From contig JAUWGS010000001.1 in assembly GCA_030606285.1 (NCBI GenBank), forward strand, positions 112,696 to 176,695: a stretch of 64,000 nucleotides of DNA, read 5' to 3'. The DNA comes from Planctomycetales bacterium (lineage in GTDB: Bacteria > 4484-113). The notes under the pieces are model-generated. The model searched no databases and was not told the DNA's origin. It saw only the letters and a list, made by a program, of their open reading frames with translations. Shown in pieces: positions 34,427 through 43,101 of the stretch (position 1 is the stretch's first letter; each line of letters starts with the position of its first letter). The translations under genes were made by a program, and so were the position numbers.

Positions 34427-35104
34427 TCAGCCATGTTCCAGTGATGGCCAGCCTGAAGTGAGTTCAGACGTTTCCACTCCAAACGTTGCGTCGAACGCCG
34501 TCAGGTACTGCTGCGCCACCTGTTTGCAGTCAAGCGAAAGTTCAGTCAACTGCTGAATGCTAGTGACCGGCCTGGAGAGCCCGCACGGGTTGATGAGTTC
34601 GAAGTAGCTGAGATCTGTCGTGACGTTGAGCGCGAAACCGTGGAAAGTCACCCAGCGCTTCACCGCGATGCCGATTGCGGCGAGCTTCCCTTTCTCGTGC
34701 CATACGCCGGTGAAACCCCGCTCACGCGCTGCCGTTATCTTGAAATCACTCAGCAGAATTATGAGGCTGTCTTCCAACCGCCGGAGGTATTCGGCGACGC
34801 TCAGGCCAAGTGTTTTGAGGTTAAGCAGCGGGTAACCGATGAGCTGCCCAGGTCCATGGAAGGTTACATCCCCCCCGCGCTCAATGCGGTGTACTGCTAC
34901 GCCTCTTGCGGCGAGTTCGCCCGATGATGAATACACGTTAGCCGCTTCGCCGTGCCGTCCAACTGTGATAACCGGCTCATGCTCCAGCAGGAGGAGCGTC
35001 GGCGGTTGGTTACCGGCGACAATGCGGGAATGCAGTGCGAGCTGCAAGTCCCATACCTGTTCATATCCTGCGCGGCCAAGCCAGTAGGATCTGAGGACTG
35101 TCAC
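34427..35104 (-). CDS. lipB: Octanoyl-[ACP]:protein N-octanoyltransferase
   Basis: 225 residues from GTG 35104. Transfers octanoate from acyl-carrier protein to lipoyl domains. Motifs: LLLEHEPVITVGRHG, RGGDVTFHGPGQLIGYPL, catalytic Lys in GKLAAIGI and catalytic Cys in NPCGL. An upstream ATG at 35113 is in frame, but it is part of a perfect TATAAT -10 box, so transcription should start too late to include it; the GTG is 7 bases after the box. No lipA is in the window. Confidence 0.93.
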   Translation of the reverse strand: MTVLRSYWLGRAGYEQVWDLQLALHSRIVAGNQPPTLLLLEHEPVITVGRHGEAANVYSSSGELAARGVAVHRIERGGDVTFHGPGQLIGYPLLNLKTLGLSVAEYLRRLEDSLIILLSDFKITAARERGFTGVWHEKGKLAAIGIAVKRWVTFHGFALNVTTDLSYFELINPCGLSRPVTSIQQLTELSLDCKQVAQQYLTAFDATFGVETSELTSGWPSLEHG

Positions 35105-35111
35105 GAGCGTC

Positions 35112-35117
35112 ATTATA
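35112..35117 (-). promoter_or_regulatory. -10 box of lipB, leaderless
   Basis: Perfect TATAAT on the minus strand. Its last bases form the first in-frame ATG of the lipB frame; GTG 35104 follows after 7 bases. Confidence 0.55.
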
Positions 35118-35141
35118 TCGCTTCATTTCCCGACTGAGCGC

Positions 35142-35171
35142 TTGACCGGCAAGGCGTCATTCACCTAGAAT
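35142..35171 (+). promoter_or_regulatory. Sigma70-type promoter of the 35205 gene
   Basis: TTGACC at 35142-35147, 18-base spacer, TAGAAT at 35166-35171. Confidence 0.6.
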
Positions 35172-35204
35172 GATGAGTATCAATACAGAGGGGAGGGCTC
35201 TCAA

Positions 35205-35684
35205 ATGGATGAATTTGGCACTCAGACTGAGTCTCCGATGACACCTCCATCAACCGGCGCACCGGGGCTGGTTGGTCAGTGGAGCTGGGCGGGCTTCATG
35301 TTTAACTGGCTATACCTCATTGGACACAATGTGGTTGGGTTGGGAATTGCTCTGGTGATAGCTATGGTTGTGGCTCCGCTCATCTTTATATGGATACCTA
35401 TTATAGGACCCATCCTCGTGCTGCTTGTCGACCTCGCCATTGCTCTTTTCGTGGCGATTAAGGGTCACGAGCTTGCATGGAACTCGGGTACCTTTAAGAC
35501 GTCGGAGGAGTTCATGGCGGCACAGCGCGTAATGAACACAATGGGCAAGGTGTGGTTCTTCGTTACGCTCGTCTTGACTGTCATCTGGATCCTGATTGCG
35601 CTGATCGCCGGTGCGACTGCTCTGACAATGCTCGGTGGTGCCGGTGGTGCCGGCGGGCTGGAAGGCGCATTCCCGTCCGGCTAA
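35205..35684 (+). CDS. Small integral membrane protein
   Basis: 159 residues. A polar N-terminus with prolines, then WSWAGFMFNWLYLIGHN and three to four hydrophobic helices (about 30-50, 55-85, 112-140), with a Gly/Ala-rich C-terminus. The WSWAGFxFNW pattern is common in small uncharacterised membrane proteins. Strong GAGGGGAGGG site. No function assigned. Confidence 0.7.
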   Translation: MDEFGTQTESPMTPPSTGAPGLVGQWSWAGFMFNWLYLIGHNVVGLGIALVIAMVVAPLIFIWIPIIGPILVLLVDLAIALFVAIKGHELAWNSGTFKTSEEFMAAQRVMNTMGKVWFFVTLVLTVIWILIALIAGATALTMLGGAGGAGGLEGAFPSG

Positions 35685-35857
35685 CCGCAAGGCAACCTGC
35701 TGACAGTTCATTCTGGACTTTTACCGCAAGCGCAGCCCTTGCGTTCGAGCGGCGTGCGAGGGGAGGAATCTTGCCACATGCCTCTCCATCATCTTGTAAA
35801 AGCGCGCACAATCTAATAAGATATTGCGCTGCCAATCCCATGAGCGAGGAGTAGTGC

Positions 35858-36988
35858 ATGGCGTATCCTGTAACACTTATCTCAGGCGACGGTACGGGAC
35901 CGGAGATTGTCGCCGTCACAAAAAAGGTGCTTGACGCCACCGGCGTCGAGTTCGACTGGGTCGAGATGGAGGCCGGCGTTGATGTGATGGACAAGTACGG
36001 TTCTCCGCTCCCGGATCATGTTGTAGATTCGATCCGTGAGACGAAGACCGCGTTGAAAGGCCCTATAACTACCCCCGTTGGCCACGGATTCCGCAGCGTT
36101 AACGTGGCGCTGCGTAAGATGCTCAACCTGTACGTCTGTCTGCGTCCATGCAAGTACTATCCCGGCGTGCGCAGCCGATACCAAGACGTTGACTTAGTGA
36201 TTGTGCGTGAGAACACGGAAGACCTCTATGCTGGAGTCGAGTTCGAGCAGGGGAAGCCCGAAACGGCACAGCTTATCAAATTCGCCGAGGAGTCGGGTGC
36301 CGGGAAAATCCGCGAGGATTCCGGGATCTCCCTGAAGCCGATTTCCGTTCTTGGGACGCGGCGTGTGGTGCAGTGGGCATTTGACTACGCGCGGAAGTAC
36401 AACCGCAAGAAGGTCACAATCGTCCACAAAGCGAATATCATGAAATACAGCGACGGCCTGTGGCTCAAGGTCGGGCGTGAGGTCGCGGAAGAAAACGGCG
36501 TGAAGGTGATCCATAAGGCTGAAGGATGGGTGGTATATGAAGGTGGGGATGTTGAGTTTGAGGACCGCATCGTCGACAACATGTGTATGCAACTCGTCCA
36601 GAAACCTGAGCTCTATGATGTGCTGGTGCTCCCCAACTTCTACGGGGATATAATTAGTGATTTGTCAGCGGGGCTTGTCGGCGGCCTAGGCGTTGCTCCC
36701 GGTGCGAACATAGGTGATGAGTACGCCGTATTCGAAGCCACTCACGGCAGCGCTCCGAAGTATAAGGGTATGGACAAGGTGAATCCTACCGCTATGATTC
36801 TCTCCGGGATGTTGATGCTCCGGCATCTGGGAGAGGTGGAAGCCGCCGACCGGCTGGAGAACGCGGTTGCGGCGGTCATTAAGGAAGGTAAATACACAAC
36901 CTACGACATGCGTGAAAACCGGGATGACCCGGCTGCGGCAAAGTGCAGCGAGAATGCTGCGGCGATTATCCGCGAGTTGGAGAAGTGA
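35858..36988 (+). CDS. NAD-dependent isocitrate dehydrogenase-like protein (IDH/IMDH family)
   Basis: 376 residues, beta-decarboxylating dehydrogenase family. Motifs: [10 protein letters not shown] at the N-terminus; [19 protein letters not shown], where a Ser-x-Asn in the substrate loop favours isocitrate over isopropylmalate; [11 protein letters not shown]; and [18 protein letters not shown]. The cofactor segment [17 protein letters not shown] has no basic NADP signature, so NAD is likely. Product would be 2-oxoglutarate, the substrate of the Kor enzyme encoded at 49480-61423. GAGGAG site. A ferredoxin gene follows. Confidence 0.88.
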   Translation: MAYPVTLISGDGTGPEIVAVTKKVLDATGVEFDWVEMEAGVDVMDKYGSPLPDHVVDSIRETKTALKGPITTPVGHGFRSVNVALRKMLNLYVCLRPCKYYPGVRSRYQDVDLVIVRENTEDLYAGVEFEQGKPETAQLIKFAEESGAGKIREDSGISLKPISVLGTRRVVQWAFDYARKYNRKKVTIVHKANIMKYSDGLWLKVGREVAEENGVKVIHKAEGWVVYEGGDVEFEDRIVDNMCMQLVQKPELYDVLVLPNFYGDIISDLSAGLVGGLGVAPGANIGDEYAVFEATHGSAPKYKGMDKVNPTAMILSGMLMLRHLGEVEAADRLENAVAAVIKEGKYTTYDMRENRDDPAAAKCSENAAAIIRELEK

Positions 36989-37095
36989 TTTCCGGCCTTG
37001 CGCTACGCGGGTTTGTGTGTGTATACTTTAGTACTCGACAGGTGGAAGGACAGGTGTCCTTCGCCCGCTAAACGCTCTTTTACGGAGGCAACTCG

Positions 37096-37278
37096 ATGGC
37101 TTATGTGATTACTGACAAATGCGCGCTGCACAAAGAGTGTATTGATGTCTGCCCGGTTGAGGCGATCTCTGTTCCTGAGGGTGCCACCAAGGCGGAGATT
37201 GACGAAGACCTTTGCACAGAGTGCGGTGAGTGCGCCGAGGTGTGCCCGGTAGACGCTCCCGTGCTTGAAGAAGAGTAA
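37096..37278 (+). CDS. Small 2[4Fe-4S]-type ferredoxin with one Cys replaced by His
   Basis: 60 residues. The second cluster motif is canonical (CTECGECAEVCP). The first reads CALHKECIDVCP: the second cysteine of CxxCxxCxxxCP is His. That cluster may be [3Fe-4S], a His-ligated [4Fe-4S], or absent. It could serve as electron carrier for Kor or Hdr. A GGAGGC site lies upstream. Confidence 0.92.
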   Translation: MAYVITDKCALHKECIDVCPVEAISVPEGATKAEIDEDLCTECGECAEVCPVDAPVLEEE

Positions 37279-37304
37279 CAGCGGTCTAGAACCAGTCGCA
37301 TTCC

Positions 37305-37334
37305 AGAGACGGCGGGGCAGTCCTCGCCGTCTCT
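37305..37334. terminator. Strong hairpin between convergent genes
   Basis: 10-bp perfect stem AGAGACGGCG (37305-37314) / CGCCGTCTCT (37325-37334) with a 10-base loop, between ferredoxin and rph, which converge. No T-run on either side, so termination strength is uncertain. Confidence 0.6.
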
Positions 37335-37339
37335 GCTGC

Positions 37340-38065
37340 TCAGGGGCTGTACTCAAGCCGCTCCGGCAGGTGCTTTGCCTGCTCCGCGAATATCGAGGCC
37401 AGACCCTTATCCGCAAGCTTCAACAGGGCTGAAAGGTCCTCCTGGCTGAAACACCGGTGCTCGGCCGTGAAGCTGATGTCAACCAGTTCGCCGGTGCTCG
37501 TTTTCACAACGTTGCCGTCCACTTCACAGGAGCTATCCTCCTGGTAGTCCAGATCCAGCAGCGGCTCTCCGCTTCGGAGCCCGACAGACACTGCTGCCAC
37601 CTGAGCCTTCAGTGGGGATTTGGCGAACCGGTGGCGCTCGGCATAGACCAGCGAGGCCAGACTGACAAAGGCGCCGGTTATGGCTGCCGTACGAGTGCCA
37701 CCGTCTGCAATGATGACATCACAGTCAATCTTGATAGTAAGTGGAGGAAGAAGGCTGAGATGAGAGGACGCCCGCAGCGCGCGTCCGATCAGACGTTGGA
37801 TTTCACTGGTGCGTCCACTGGTAGCACTGCGCTCACGGTTCTGGCGCGGGTATGACGCTGTGGGAAGCATTCTGTATTCCGCAGTTATCCAGCCATGCCC
37901 TGACCCGAGAAGCCAGCCGGGAACGCGTTCATCAATACTCGCATAGCACAAAATCCGCGTCTCTCCGCAGGAGACCAGTGTGGCGTGGTCACGGAAATAG
38001 TTGGCTTCAAACGATATGGGGCGCAATTCGTCCGTCCGTCGTCCATCTGTGCGCTTCACCGGCAT
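37340..38065 (-). CDS. rph: Ribonuclease PH
   Basis: 241 residues. Phosphorolytic 3' exonuclease that trims tRNA ends. Begins MPVKRTDGRRTDELRPI, contains the phosphate-binding GRTSEIQRLIGRALR, catalytic IDCDVIIADGGTRTAAITGA, and DLDYQEDSSCEVD, all typical. ATG at 38065 sits 7 bases after a TATACT box, so the mRNA is likely leaderless. Confidence 0.96.
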   Translation of the reverse strand: MPVKRTDGRRTDELRPISFEANYFRDHATLVSCGETRILCYASIDERVPGWLLGSGHGWITAEYRMLPTASYPRQNRERSATSGRTSEIQRLIGRALRASSHLSLLPPLTIKIDCDVIIADGGTRTAAITGAFVSLASLVYAERHRFAKSPLKAQVAAVSVGLRSGEPLLDLDYQEDSSCEVDGNVVKTSTGELVDISFTAEHRCFSQEDLSALLKLADKGLASIFAEQAKHLPERLEYSP

Positions 38066-38072
38066 AAGTGAG

Positions 38073-38078
38073 AGTATA
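38073..38078 (-). promoter_or_regulatory. -10 box of rph, leaderless
   Basis: TATACT on the minus strand, 7 bases before ATG 38065. Confidence 0.45.
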
Positions 38079-38103
38079 GCAGGTACTCGGCGCCTGAGCG
38101 TCT

Positions 38104-38949
38104 CTACTCAGAACGGTTCAGCTTCACTTCCTGCGCCAGTGGACGGATATCCAGGTTCAGGAAACGCTCAGCGTTGGCAAAGAAGTACTCATTGAGGTCA
38201 CTGGCATAGATCGTGTCGTCCTGAGGTTTGCCGGAGTACAGGAAGTCGTTCGTGTGTAAGTAGGCAGCAAGCTCCTCCACGATTTCGACAGCCGGGTCAA
38301 TCATCTGGACCCCATCAAGGTGACTCTTGATGGCCTTCTCCAGCAAAGGGTAATGGGTGCAGCCGTAGATAACGGTGTCAACGCCTTTGGCTTTCAACGG
38401 CGCAACGTATTCCCTTACAGCTTCCTCAACCTTATCACCTTCGAAAACACCATGTTCTGTGAACGGAACGAACTTGGGGCAGGCGCTCTGTGTTACCTCG
38501 ACGTGAGGATTGAAGCTGCGGATGGTCTTGCCGTATGAATTCGTTTCAACTGTCGCGACAGTAGCGATAACACCGATGCGTGAGTTCTTAGTGGCCTGGA
38601 GCGCTGCGGCAGCGCCGTTGTATACCAAGCCGAACACTGGCACCGGGACTTCGGCGAGGTCTTCAGGTGTAAGGACGCTCGAACTGATGTTACATGCAAT
38701 AGTAACAGCTTTCACGCCCTTCTGAAGCAGGAACGCGATCATGTTCTTAGCCCACGACCTTATGAGCTGTGGTGGCTTATCTCCATAAGGGATGTTCGCA
38801 GTGTCACCGAAATAGACTACCCGTTCGTTCGGCAGTACCTTCTTCAATTCCCGCAGCACAGTGAAGCCACCTACTCCAGAGTCGAACATCCCGACCGGTA
38901 GGGTGGGGTCCGGTCTGGATAAAGGCTGGTTCAGCGGAGCCGCACTCAC
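38104..38949 (-). CDS. murI: Glutamate racemase
   Basis: 281 residues. Supplies D-glutamate for peptidoglycan. Motifs: GMFDSGVGGFTVLREL, VYFGDTANIPYG, first catalytic Cys in IACNISSS (the usual ACNTAS is varied) and second in YGCTHYPLL. GTG start overlaps the smpB stop by four bases. Confidence 0.94.
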   Translation of the reverse strand: MSAAPLNQPLSRPDPTLPVGMFDSGVGGFTVLRELKKVLPNERVVYFGDTANIPYGDKPPQLIRSWAKNMIAFLLQKGVKAVTIACNISSSVLTPEDLAEVPVPVFGLVYNGAAAALQATKNSRIGVIATVATVETNSYGKTIRSFNPHVEVTQSACPKFVPFTEHGVFEGDKVEEAVREYVAPLKAKGVDTVIYGCTHYPLLEKAIKSHLDGVQMIDPAVEIVEELAAYLHTNDFLYSGKPQDDTIYASDLNEYFFANAERFLNLDIRPLAQEVKLNRSE

Positions 38950-39407
38950 AGCCTGAGCTTCCTCCTGTGAGTGCGTTCTTCTCGTTCGATGTCACGTTCT
39001 TTGATCGTCCGGCGCTTGTCAGCAGCCTTCTTGCCTCGCGCAAGCCCGATCTCCACCTTCACACGACCTTCCTTATCATATATACGCAGGGGAACAATCG
39101 TTAAGCCACGCGTAGCGACCTTGCCGTGGAGCCGCTTAAGCTGCGACCGATGCAGCAGGAGTTTCCGCGGGCGTGTTGGAGGCAGTACTTCGTGTGTGCC
39201 AGCTTGGGGGTAACGAGCGATGTGACAGTCAAACAGGAAGAGTTCGTCCTCTACGAACTTGCAGTAGGCTTCAGCAAGTGAGACTCCTCCCGTACGCACG
39301 GATTTCACCTCGCTTCCCTTGAGCGCTAGCCCCGCTTCATATCTGTCGAGGATCTCGTACTTGAAGCGGGCCTTCCGATTGGTGATGTTGATTGTCCCGC
39401 TAGCCAT
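38946..39407 (-). CDS. smpB: SsrA-binding protein
   Basis: 153 residues. Binds tmRNA and delivers it to stalled ribosomes. Core motifs NRKARFKYEILDRYEAGLALKG, SEVKSVR, and LLLHRSQLKRL are present with the basic C-terminal tail (GKKAADKRRTIKERDIERE). No ssrA gene was found in the window. Coupled with murI. Confidence 0.96.
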   Translation of the reverse strand: MASGTINITNRKARFKYEILDRYEAGLALKGSEVKSVRTGGVSLAEAYCKFVEDELFLFDCHIARYPQAGTHEVLPPTRPRKLLLHRSQLKRLHGKVATRGLTIVPLRIYDKEGRVKVEIGLARGKKAADKRRTIKERDIEREERTHRRKLRL

Positions 39408-39537
39408 GTTACCGCCACAATGAGTACTCCCTTCTGCATAAACGACAAACCCGCCGGATTCAAGGCGGGAAACCTACTTTAGCACAATTCGGACGCCGTG
39501 CAAAGCAGGACATTAGCTTGTTAGGGGAGTTTCTTGA

Positions 39538-39566
39538 TTGACCTGATCAGACGGTCTGGGTAGTAT
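39538..39566 (+). promoter_or_regulatory. Sigma70-type promoter of glnA
   Basis: TTGACC at 39538-39543, 17-base spacer, TAGTAT at 39561-39566; about 28-bp leader to ATG 39601. Confidence 0.6.
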
Positions 39567-39600
39567 GACCGCTTAGATTGGATATGTGCGGGGTAATACG

Positions 39601-40938
39601 ATGAAACAAACGACGTTGAGCACCGATGAGATCCGCGATATCGTGGCCCGGGAGAAGGTGAAAACGGTGTGGCTGTGGTTTGTTGACCTTGAAGGCCATT
39701 TGAAGGGATTCGCCATGGCGCCGTCAGAATTGGATCGCTCGCTGGAAGCGGGGATGAACTTCGATGGCTCGTCAATAACGGGCTTCAATGCCATAGAGGA
39801 AAGCGATTTGACGGCGTTCCCTGACATCGAAACCTTTTCGCTGATCCCGATGATGGATGGTGAAGAGCCTGCGGCTCGGATGTTTGCCGACATTATGACG
39901 CCGGGCGGGAAACCCTTCGCTCACGACCCGAGACATGTACTGCGACGCCAGCTGGCGCGAGCAGAGAAACTGGGATACACGTATTACGTGGGGCCTGAGC
40001 TTGAGTTCTTCGTGTTCAAGTCTATGGAACTGCCACCACAGCCTCTAGACGACGGAACCTACTTCACCAGCCCACCGGTGGATATGAGCAGTGCTCTCCG
40101 CACGGAGATTATGACCCGCCTGAACGCAATGGGCATTGACGTGGAATACCATCACCACGAAGTTGCACCTTCACAGCATGAGATCGACCTGCGGTTCACC
40201 GAGGCGCTCCGAATGGCGGACTCAGCAATTACCTACAAGTACGTCGCCAAGCAAGTGGCGCACTGTCATGGTTACTACATCACGTTCATGCCGAAACCGC
40301 TCTTCGGTGTGAACGGCAGCGGAATGCACATCCACCAGTCGTTGTTCAGGAGTGGCGAGAACGCTTTCTACGATTCTGAAGACGAGTTCAAGTTGTCTGA
40401 TTGCGCTAAAAGCTTCATCGCAGGCTTGCTTAAGTACGCGCGGGAGATTACCGGTTTCCTCGCGCAGTATGTCAACTCGTACAAGCGACTGATCCCCGGC
40501 TACGAAGCGCCTGTGTACATCTCCTGGAGCCCGGTGAACCGGTCAGCATTGATAAGAGTCCCGGCATTTGTGCCCGGCAAGACTTCAAGCGTGCGCTGTG
40601 AACTCAGGTGCGCCGATCCGTCGTGCAACTTCTACTTCGCGTTTGCGCTCATGCTGGCGGCCGGGCTGAAGGGGATTGAGAACGAGTTGGAGCTGGAATC
40701 GCCTGTCCTGGAGAACCTGTACGGGCTAGGTGAGCTCGAGCGGGAGAAAAGGGGGATAAAGAGCCTGCCGAGTAATCTGCACGAAGCTCTGCACTGTATC
40801 AAGCGCAGTGAGTTTGTCCGGGAGGTCCTCGGTGATGAGGTGACTGAGCAGTTTCTTGAGCTTAAGTACCGAGAGTGGTCGGATTACCAGATGCACGTCA
40901 GTGAGTGGGAGCTGAAGCGGTATTTCTCGGTGCTCTAA
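39601..40938 (+). CDS. glnA: Type I glutamine synthetase
   Basis: 445 residues from ATG 39601 (a GTG at 39586 would add five). ATP-dependent ammonia assimilation. Motifs: N-terminal MNFDGSSITGF, metal ligands in YYVGPELEFFVF, HHHEVAPSQHEIDLR, ammonia/substrate site NGSGMHIHQSL, ATP site SWSPVNRSALIRVP and ELRCADPSCNFYFAFALMLAAG. Length and lack of a 25-residue insert suggest the GSI-alpha form. Likely used to retain nitrogen released by amino-acid catabolism. Confidence 0.95.
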   Translation: MKQTTLSTDEIRDIVAREKVKTVWLWFVDLEGHLKGFAMAPSELDRSLEAGMNFDGSSITGFNAIEESDLTAFPDIETFSLIPMMDGEEPAARMFADIMTPGGKPFAHDPRHVLRRQLARAEKLGYTYYVGPELEFFVFKSMELPPQPLDDGTYFTSPPVDMSSALRTEIMTRLNAMGIDVEYHHHEVAPSQHEIDLRFTEALRMADSAITYKYVAKQVAHCHGYYITFMPKPLFGVNGSGMHIHQSLFRSGENAFYDSEDEFKLSDCAKSFIAGLLKYAREITGFLAQYVNSYKRLIPGYEAPVYISWSPVNRSALIRVPAFVPGKTSSVRCELRCADPSCNFYFAFALMLAAGLKGIENELELESPVLENLYGLGELEREKRGIKSLPSNLHEALHCIKRSEFVREVLGDEVTEQFLELKYREWSDYQMHVSEWELKRYFSVL

Positions 40939-40982
40939 GCCTCTGGCGGGTAGCTGCTGGGTAATGGAGTCCTGCTCACAGC

Positions 40983-41531
40983 TTAACCCGATTGCTGCTT
41001 TTCTTGCGCCGCTTCTTTGAGTCGGCGATCAGCAATTGTCGGCAGAACTGTTTTCCAGTGGAAGACAATCTGGTAGCTGTCCTTCCTGCGCTGATGGACA
41101 ACCGGTGCGGCTCGGCCATCAGGACCCCATACGGCGTGGCCGATCGAGAAGTATGAGCCCTTAGCGAAATTGAACTCGTAATACGTGTATACAACAATCG
41201 CGTCCAGATCGGGACGACGCCTGTAGATCTCGCGCATGGCGACAACCATGCACGCCTGGGCTTCCTCAAGAGCCACATTGCTGGGTAATGCGATATTGAT
41301 CGTTGCGGCCTTGCCCTCAAGTTCCGTATGGATGGTCTCGTCGTACTTCAGAGGCTGGATTGCGCATTCCAGCGCGTAGCCGTAATCCTGGAATCGTACC
41401 ACGGGCGTAGTTAGATAGCCGTAAAGGTATGTGCCGATGATTATGACTGCGACCAGCAGCAGAACATAGAAGACAACGATGTGCCAGCTTGTGCGAAACG
41501 GGTGTCTACCGCCTGATCCGACATGTGGCAT
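40983..41531 (-). CDS. Membrane-anchored hypothetical protein, paralogue of its upstream neighbour
   Basis: 182 residues from ATG 41531; the longer frame is rejected because it overlaps the gene at 41587-42126 and lacks a site. One transmembrane helix (about 16-40: WHIVVFYVLLLVAVIIIGTYLYGYL), then an extracytoplasmic domain with ALEEAQACMVVAMREIYRRRPDLDAIVVYTYYE and HAVWGPDG. The same order (amphipathic helix, A(I)(M/V)V.(A/T)Y..., (A/H)(I/V)WGPDG or GPGG) occurs in the upstream gene. This resembles DUF4875. No function known. Confidence 0.6.
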   Translation of the reverse strand: MPHVGSGGRHPFRTSWHIVVFYVLLLVAVIIIGTYLYGYLTTPVVRFQDYGYALECAIQPLKYDETIHTELEGKAATINIALPSNVALEEAQACMVVAMREIYRRRPDLDAIVVYTYYEFNFAKGSYFSIGHAVWGPDGRAAPVVHQRRKDSYQIVFHWKTVLPTIADRRLKEAAQEKQQSG

Positions 41532-41586
41532 TGTTATCAGTTCCCCATCTCGTAGTAATACCCCAGCGCCTGGGGCGACGCGATCA

Positions 41587-42126
41587 TCATCCGCCGCATC
41601 CACCACTGCTACTACCGCCACCTCCGCCTCCTGAGCTGCGGCGTTTCGGACGCCTGAATTCCGGTATCGTTCTCCCAGGATAGTAGTCGATGCGGCATGG
41701 CTCGTTCCCGTCAGGTAAGTAGTAGAATCTGCCGCCTGGTCCCCAGATAGCTTTGCCGAGAGTACCGTCGTAACCTGTGCATTGGATGTCTTCGGTTGTG
41801 TATGCGAGCACCATGATTGCGCCCAGTTCAGCGTCACTCTCGGCCTCATCCTTCAAGACCTTCATGAGAGTGTTCCGTACTTGAGTGGTAGTCGGTTCTG
41901 GCAGCATTGTGATGCGGACGATGAGCTTTTTCTGATCGCTCTCCTTACTCGGCTCTCTTTGTGCAACTCGATAGTCCACGACATCCCAGAACTCGACCCT
42001 GTACTCGTCCCAGGTAAAAGCCGCGTCTTGTCTTCCAAAGGCACCGAAAACTGGCGTGAGCAAAGCGACCGCAATTGCCACAGTTGTGGCTATCAGTAAT
42101 CCTATCAGTACCTTTGTACCGTCCAT
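41587..42126 (-). CDS. DUF4875-like membrane-anchored protein
   Basis: 179 residues. N-terminal anchor (VLIGLLIATTVAIAVALLTPVFG), then VRNTLMKVLKDEAESDAELGAIMVLAYT, GTLGKAIWGPGGRF, and a Gly/Ser-rich tail ending SSSGGCGG. The IMVLAYT...AIWGPGG core resembles the uncharacterised DUF4875 family. It precedes a related gene, so the two likely arose by tandem duplication and form an operon divergent from nadK. Confidence 0.65.
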   Translation of the reverse strand: MDGTKVLIGLLIATTVAIAVALLTPVFGAFGRQDAAFTWDEYRVEFWDVVDYRVAQREPSKESDQKKLIVRITMLPEPTTTQVRNTLMKVLKDEAESDAELGAIMVLAYTTEDIQCTGYDGTLGKAIWGPGGRFYYLPDGNEPCRIDYYPGRTIPEFRRPKRRSSGGGGGGSSSGGCGG

Positions 42127-42212
42127 CTTCTATGTCCCGCCTTGGGGTCTAATAACCGATTATACCTGCTTGCGAGGCACTGCGCAACTCGTGCCGGGCG
42201 GAAGGGCATGTG

Positions 42213-42241
42213 TTTACTTGTGGACGGCGTTACAGTAGAAT
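42213..42241 (+). promoter_or_regulatory. Promoter of nadK, leaderless
   Basis: TTTACT at 42213-42218, 17-base spacer, TAGAAT at 42236-42241, then ATG at 42252 after 10 bases with no ribosome-binding site. Confidence 0.6.
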
Positions 42242-42251
42242 CAAGCTAACG

Positions 42252-43094
42252 ATGCGTGTGCTCCTTCAAGTGCATCCCGACATTAGCGAGGGATTTCTGA
42301 GTGATGAAGTCTTCCCTCATCTCGCCCATGAAGACATCGAGTATGAGCTTCTGCCGCACACGCTTCCAGAGTCCCGTGACGAGCTTCCAGAAGGAGGATT
42401 CGTGCTTGTGCTTGGGGGCGATGGCACTTTCCTCGCAGGTGCGCTGGTTGCAGTACAACTTGGAATTCCTGTCATCGGTGTGGAGATGGGACATCTCGGG
42501 TTTCTCTGCCAGCAGCCCATCGAAAAGCTGCCAGAAGTCCTCGACTGCATTCGTCACGGACGATACGAGACTGAGCTACGGCATATTCTGGAGTGCACAG
42601 TTGTGAAAGAAGGCACTCCGGCCAGGACTTACACCGCAGTCAACGACGTGGTCGTTGGCAAGTCGGAGATCACCCGGCTGGCGGTCGTCACCGTATTAAT
42701 CGATGGAGAAGTCCTCGCCACCTTCAAGGCTGACGGGATCATCATAGCGTCAGCAACAGGTTCCACAGCGTACTCCCTGTCCGCAGGGGGTCCACTGCTG
42801 GAGCCCACGATGGAGAGCATGGTGATCACGCCTATATGCGCGCATACTCTGTACGCCAAGCCCTATGTCGTAGAAGGCGCTCGAAATATCGGTCTCAGGG
42901 TCGAGAAGGAAACGCCGGATACGTTTCTATCCATGGACGGACGGAAGATCGGGCCTGTGCGCCCCGGCGACATCGTCAGCGTAACCCTGCACAAGCCACC
43001 GCTCAAGGTAGCCCGGCTGGCGTCGCCCAGGTTCTTCTCTGTATTGCGCGAGAAGTTCGGCTGGGGATTTGAGTTCAAACGGGAGAATAGCTGA
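42252..43094 (+). CDS. nadK: NAD kinase
   Basis: 280 residues. Makes NADP from NAD and ATP. Motifs: VLGGDGTFLAGALVAVQLGIPVIGVEMGHLGFL, VNDVVVGK, ADGIIIASATGSTAYSLSAGGP. The start at 42252 is dictated by the promoter; a longer frame would begin before the -10 box. Overlaps or abuts recN. Confidence 0.95.
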   Translation: MRVLLQVHPDISEGFLSDEVFPHLAHEDIEYELLPHTLPESRDELPEGGFVLVLGGDGTFLAGALVAVQLGIPVIGVEMGHLGFLCQQPIEKLPEVLDCIRHGRYETELRHILECTVVKEGTPARTYTAVNDVVVGKSEITRLAVVTVLIDGEVLATFKADGIIIASATGSTAYSLSAGGPLLEPTMESMVITPICAHTLYAKPYVVEGARNIGLRVEKETPDTFLSMDGRKIGPVRPGDIVSVTLHKPPLKVARLASPRFFSVLREKFGWGFEFKRENS

Positions 43095-43101
43095 AAACTA
43101 C

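Noticed and set aside
39450..39469. CCCGCC/GGCGGG hairpin near smpB as a terminator
   Set aside because: Short stem with an 8-base loop and no T-run, and it lies upstream of both divergent genes, where no terminator is expected.
41532..41849. N-terminal extension of the 40983 gene
   Set aside because: Overlaps the 3' end of the upstream paralogue; the ATG at 41531 opens directly into the membrane anchor.
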